Assembly: GCA_002354335.1 (NCBI GenBank)
Contig: DELI01000020.1
Span: 1-64,000, forward strand
DNA: 64,000 bases
Source of the DNA: Sphingobacterium sp. UBA2700
Lineage (GTDB): Bacteria; Bacteroidota; Bacteroidia; Sphingobacteriales; Sphingobacteriaceae
Direction: 5' to 3'
This document shows, one piece after another, positions 63,334 through 64,000 of this stretch (its first letter is position 1; each line of letters starts with the position of its first letter). A program made the translations under genes and the position numbers. A model generated the notes under the pieces. That model saw only the letters and a program-made list of their open reading frames with translations. It did no database searches and was not told where the DNA came from.

Positions 63334-64000
63334 TTAATTTAAGGATGATCTGAATTCCATTGGAGAAAGTGATGTTCGGCTTTTGAAAAGACGGTGAAAT
63401 GATTGCGGATGTTCAAATCCCAGGTGATACGCAATTTCAGAGACTGACATTGAAGTGGTAGAGAGAAACTCCTTTGCTTTTTCGATCAATCTGTTCTGGA
63501 TATGCTGCTGGGTGGTTTGCCCTGTTTGCACTCTTAACATATCGCTCAAATAATTTGCACTTAGGCGTAATTGATCAGCAATGGAGTGAACTGAGGGGAT
63601 ACCGTTAATGGTTAACTTATCATTTTTGAAATAATCATCCAATAATAGCTCCAACTTGGAAAGAAGGTCACTATTCACTTTCTTTCTCGTCAAAAACTGG
63701 CGGTTGTAATAACGGTCACAGTATTTCAACAGAAGATCAAGGTTAGAAACAAGCAGATCTTGTGTAAAGGAATCCAAGTTAATATCAATTTCCTGTTCAA
63801 CATTCGCTATAATATCAAAAATGGTTTTCTCTTCTTTTTCAGAAAGATGCAAAGCTTCATTAGCTGTATAGGAAAAATAACCATATTCTTTAATGTCGGA
63901 TGCCAGACCATAACCATGGAGGAAATCCGGATGTACCACCAGAACAAACCCTCTTACTTTGTTAAGCAGTATATCATCAAACTTGAGGACCTGATGTGGG
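63334..64000 (-). CDS. AraC-family transcriptional regulator (5' end outside the window)
   Basis: The 3' part of an AraC regulator. The C-terminal double helix-turn-helix is complete (SVHSIADQLRLSANYLSDMLRVQTGQTTQQHIQNRLIEKAKEFL and MSVSEIAYHLGFEHPQSFHRLFKSRTSLSPMEF). The frame stays open to the window edge: residues before an internal GTG at 63939 read HQVLKFDDILLNKVRGFVLV and fit the sensory domain, so the true start is beyond 64000. It probably regulates the DJ-1/PfpI gene about 115 bp downstream and perhaps the former hydrolase. Confidence 0.9.
   Translation of the reverse strand, partial: PHQVLKFDDILLNKVRGFVLVVHPDFLHGYGLASDIKEYGYFSYTANEALHLSEKEEKTIFDIIANVEQEIDINLDSFTQDLLVSNLDLLLKYCDRYYNRQFLTRKKVNSDLLSKLELLLDDYFKNDKLTINGIPSVHSIADQLRLSANYLSDMLRVQTGQTTQQHIQNRLIEKAKEFLSTTSMSVSEIAYHLGFEHPQSFHRLFKSRTSLSPMEFRSSLN

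Overview
The window looks like chromosomal DNA of a Bacteroidota member of the Sphingobacteriaceae, most likely Sphingobacterium or a close relative. The evidence is an ECF sigma/FecR/SusC/SusD locus, a short primary sigma factor without region 1.1, a Bacteroidota-type GlmU-like protein, DUF4836 and DUF3098 proteins, A-rich start regions without Shine-Dalgarno sites, and many promoters of the TTTG / TAnnTTTG type. All calls come from reading the sequence and from family knowledge; no database search was run.

Layout. 1-451: tRNA-Ser(TGA) followed by an unusual 137-bp tandem array. 910-9873: accessory and stress genes (methyltransferase, DUF6807 lipoprotein, alpha/beta hydrolase, lone barstar, katG, DUF1398, cstA). 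9968-19282: a polysaccharide-utilisation-type operon read leftwards, with ECF sigma, FecR, SusC, SusD, a secreted protein with redox-like motifs and a Tat-type FAD oxidoreductase. 19397-24469: icd, a CPA2 antiporter and a LolC/E-type permease. 24550-34002: housekeeping genes (fmt, rpoD, an alt-glmU/tpiA/prmA/mpl operon, rpmE2, lysS). 34189-41932: an M16 protease, xerD and a three-gene operon (His-rich protein, TonB receptor, His-rich lipoprotein) that looks metal-related, probably zinc. 42025-49878: tRNA-Arg(CCG), repeats, leuS, ftsX-DUF3098-uppP, truB-ribF. 49955-57274: lineage-specific lipoprotein, DUF4836 and membrane-protein clusters. 57470-59879: a tight operon of a PLP enzyme, a permuted papain-like protein and panD. 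60054-64000: LapA-like protein, SPFH plus ribbon-helix-helix operon, tRNA-Lys(TTT) with the same unusual 3' duplication as tRNA-Ser, a hydrolase remnant, a DJ-1/PfpI protein and an AraC regulator cut by the window edge.

The most unusual signal is shared by the tRNA-Ser and tRNA-Lys loci. In each, the 3' tail of the tRNA (T-arm to acceptor) and its terminator are duplicated downstream at a spacing of 136-137 bp. The linker holds an imperfect inverted copy of that tRNA's own tail and then a conserved core whose 7-bp hairpin shows a compensatory base change between the two loci. The tRNA-Arg locus lacks it. It reads as a recurring tRNA-3'-end-associated element, not an ordinary attachment site. 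Second-rank signals are the PLP/papain/panD operon, the candidate metalloregulated promoter at 38533-38564, and the operator-like palindromes in front of the SPFH/RHH operon.
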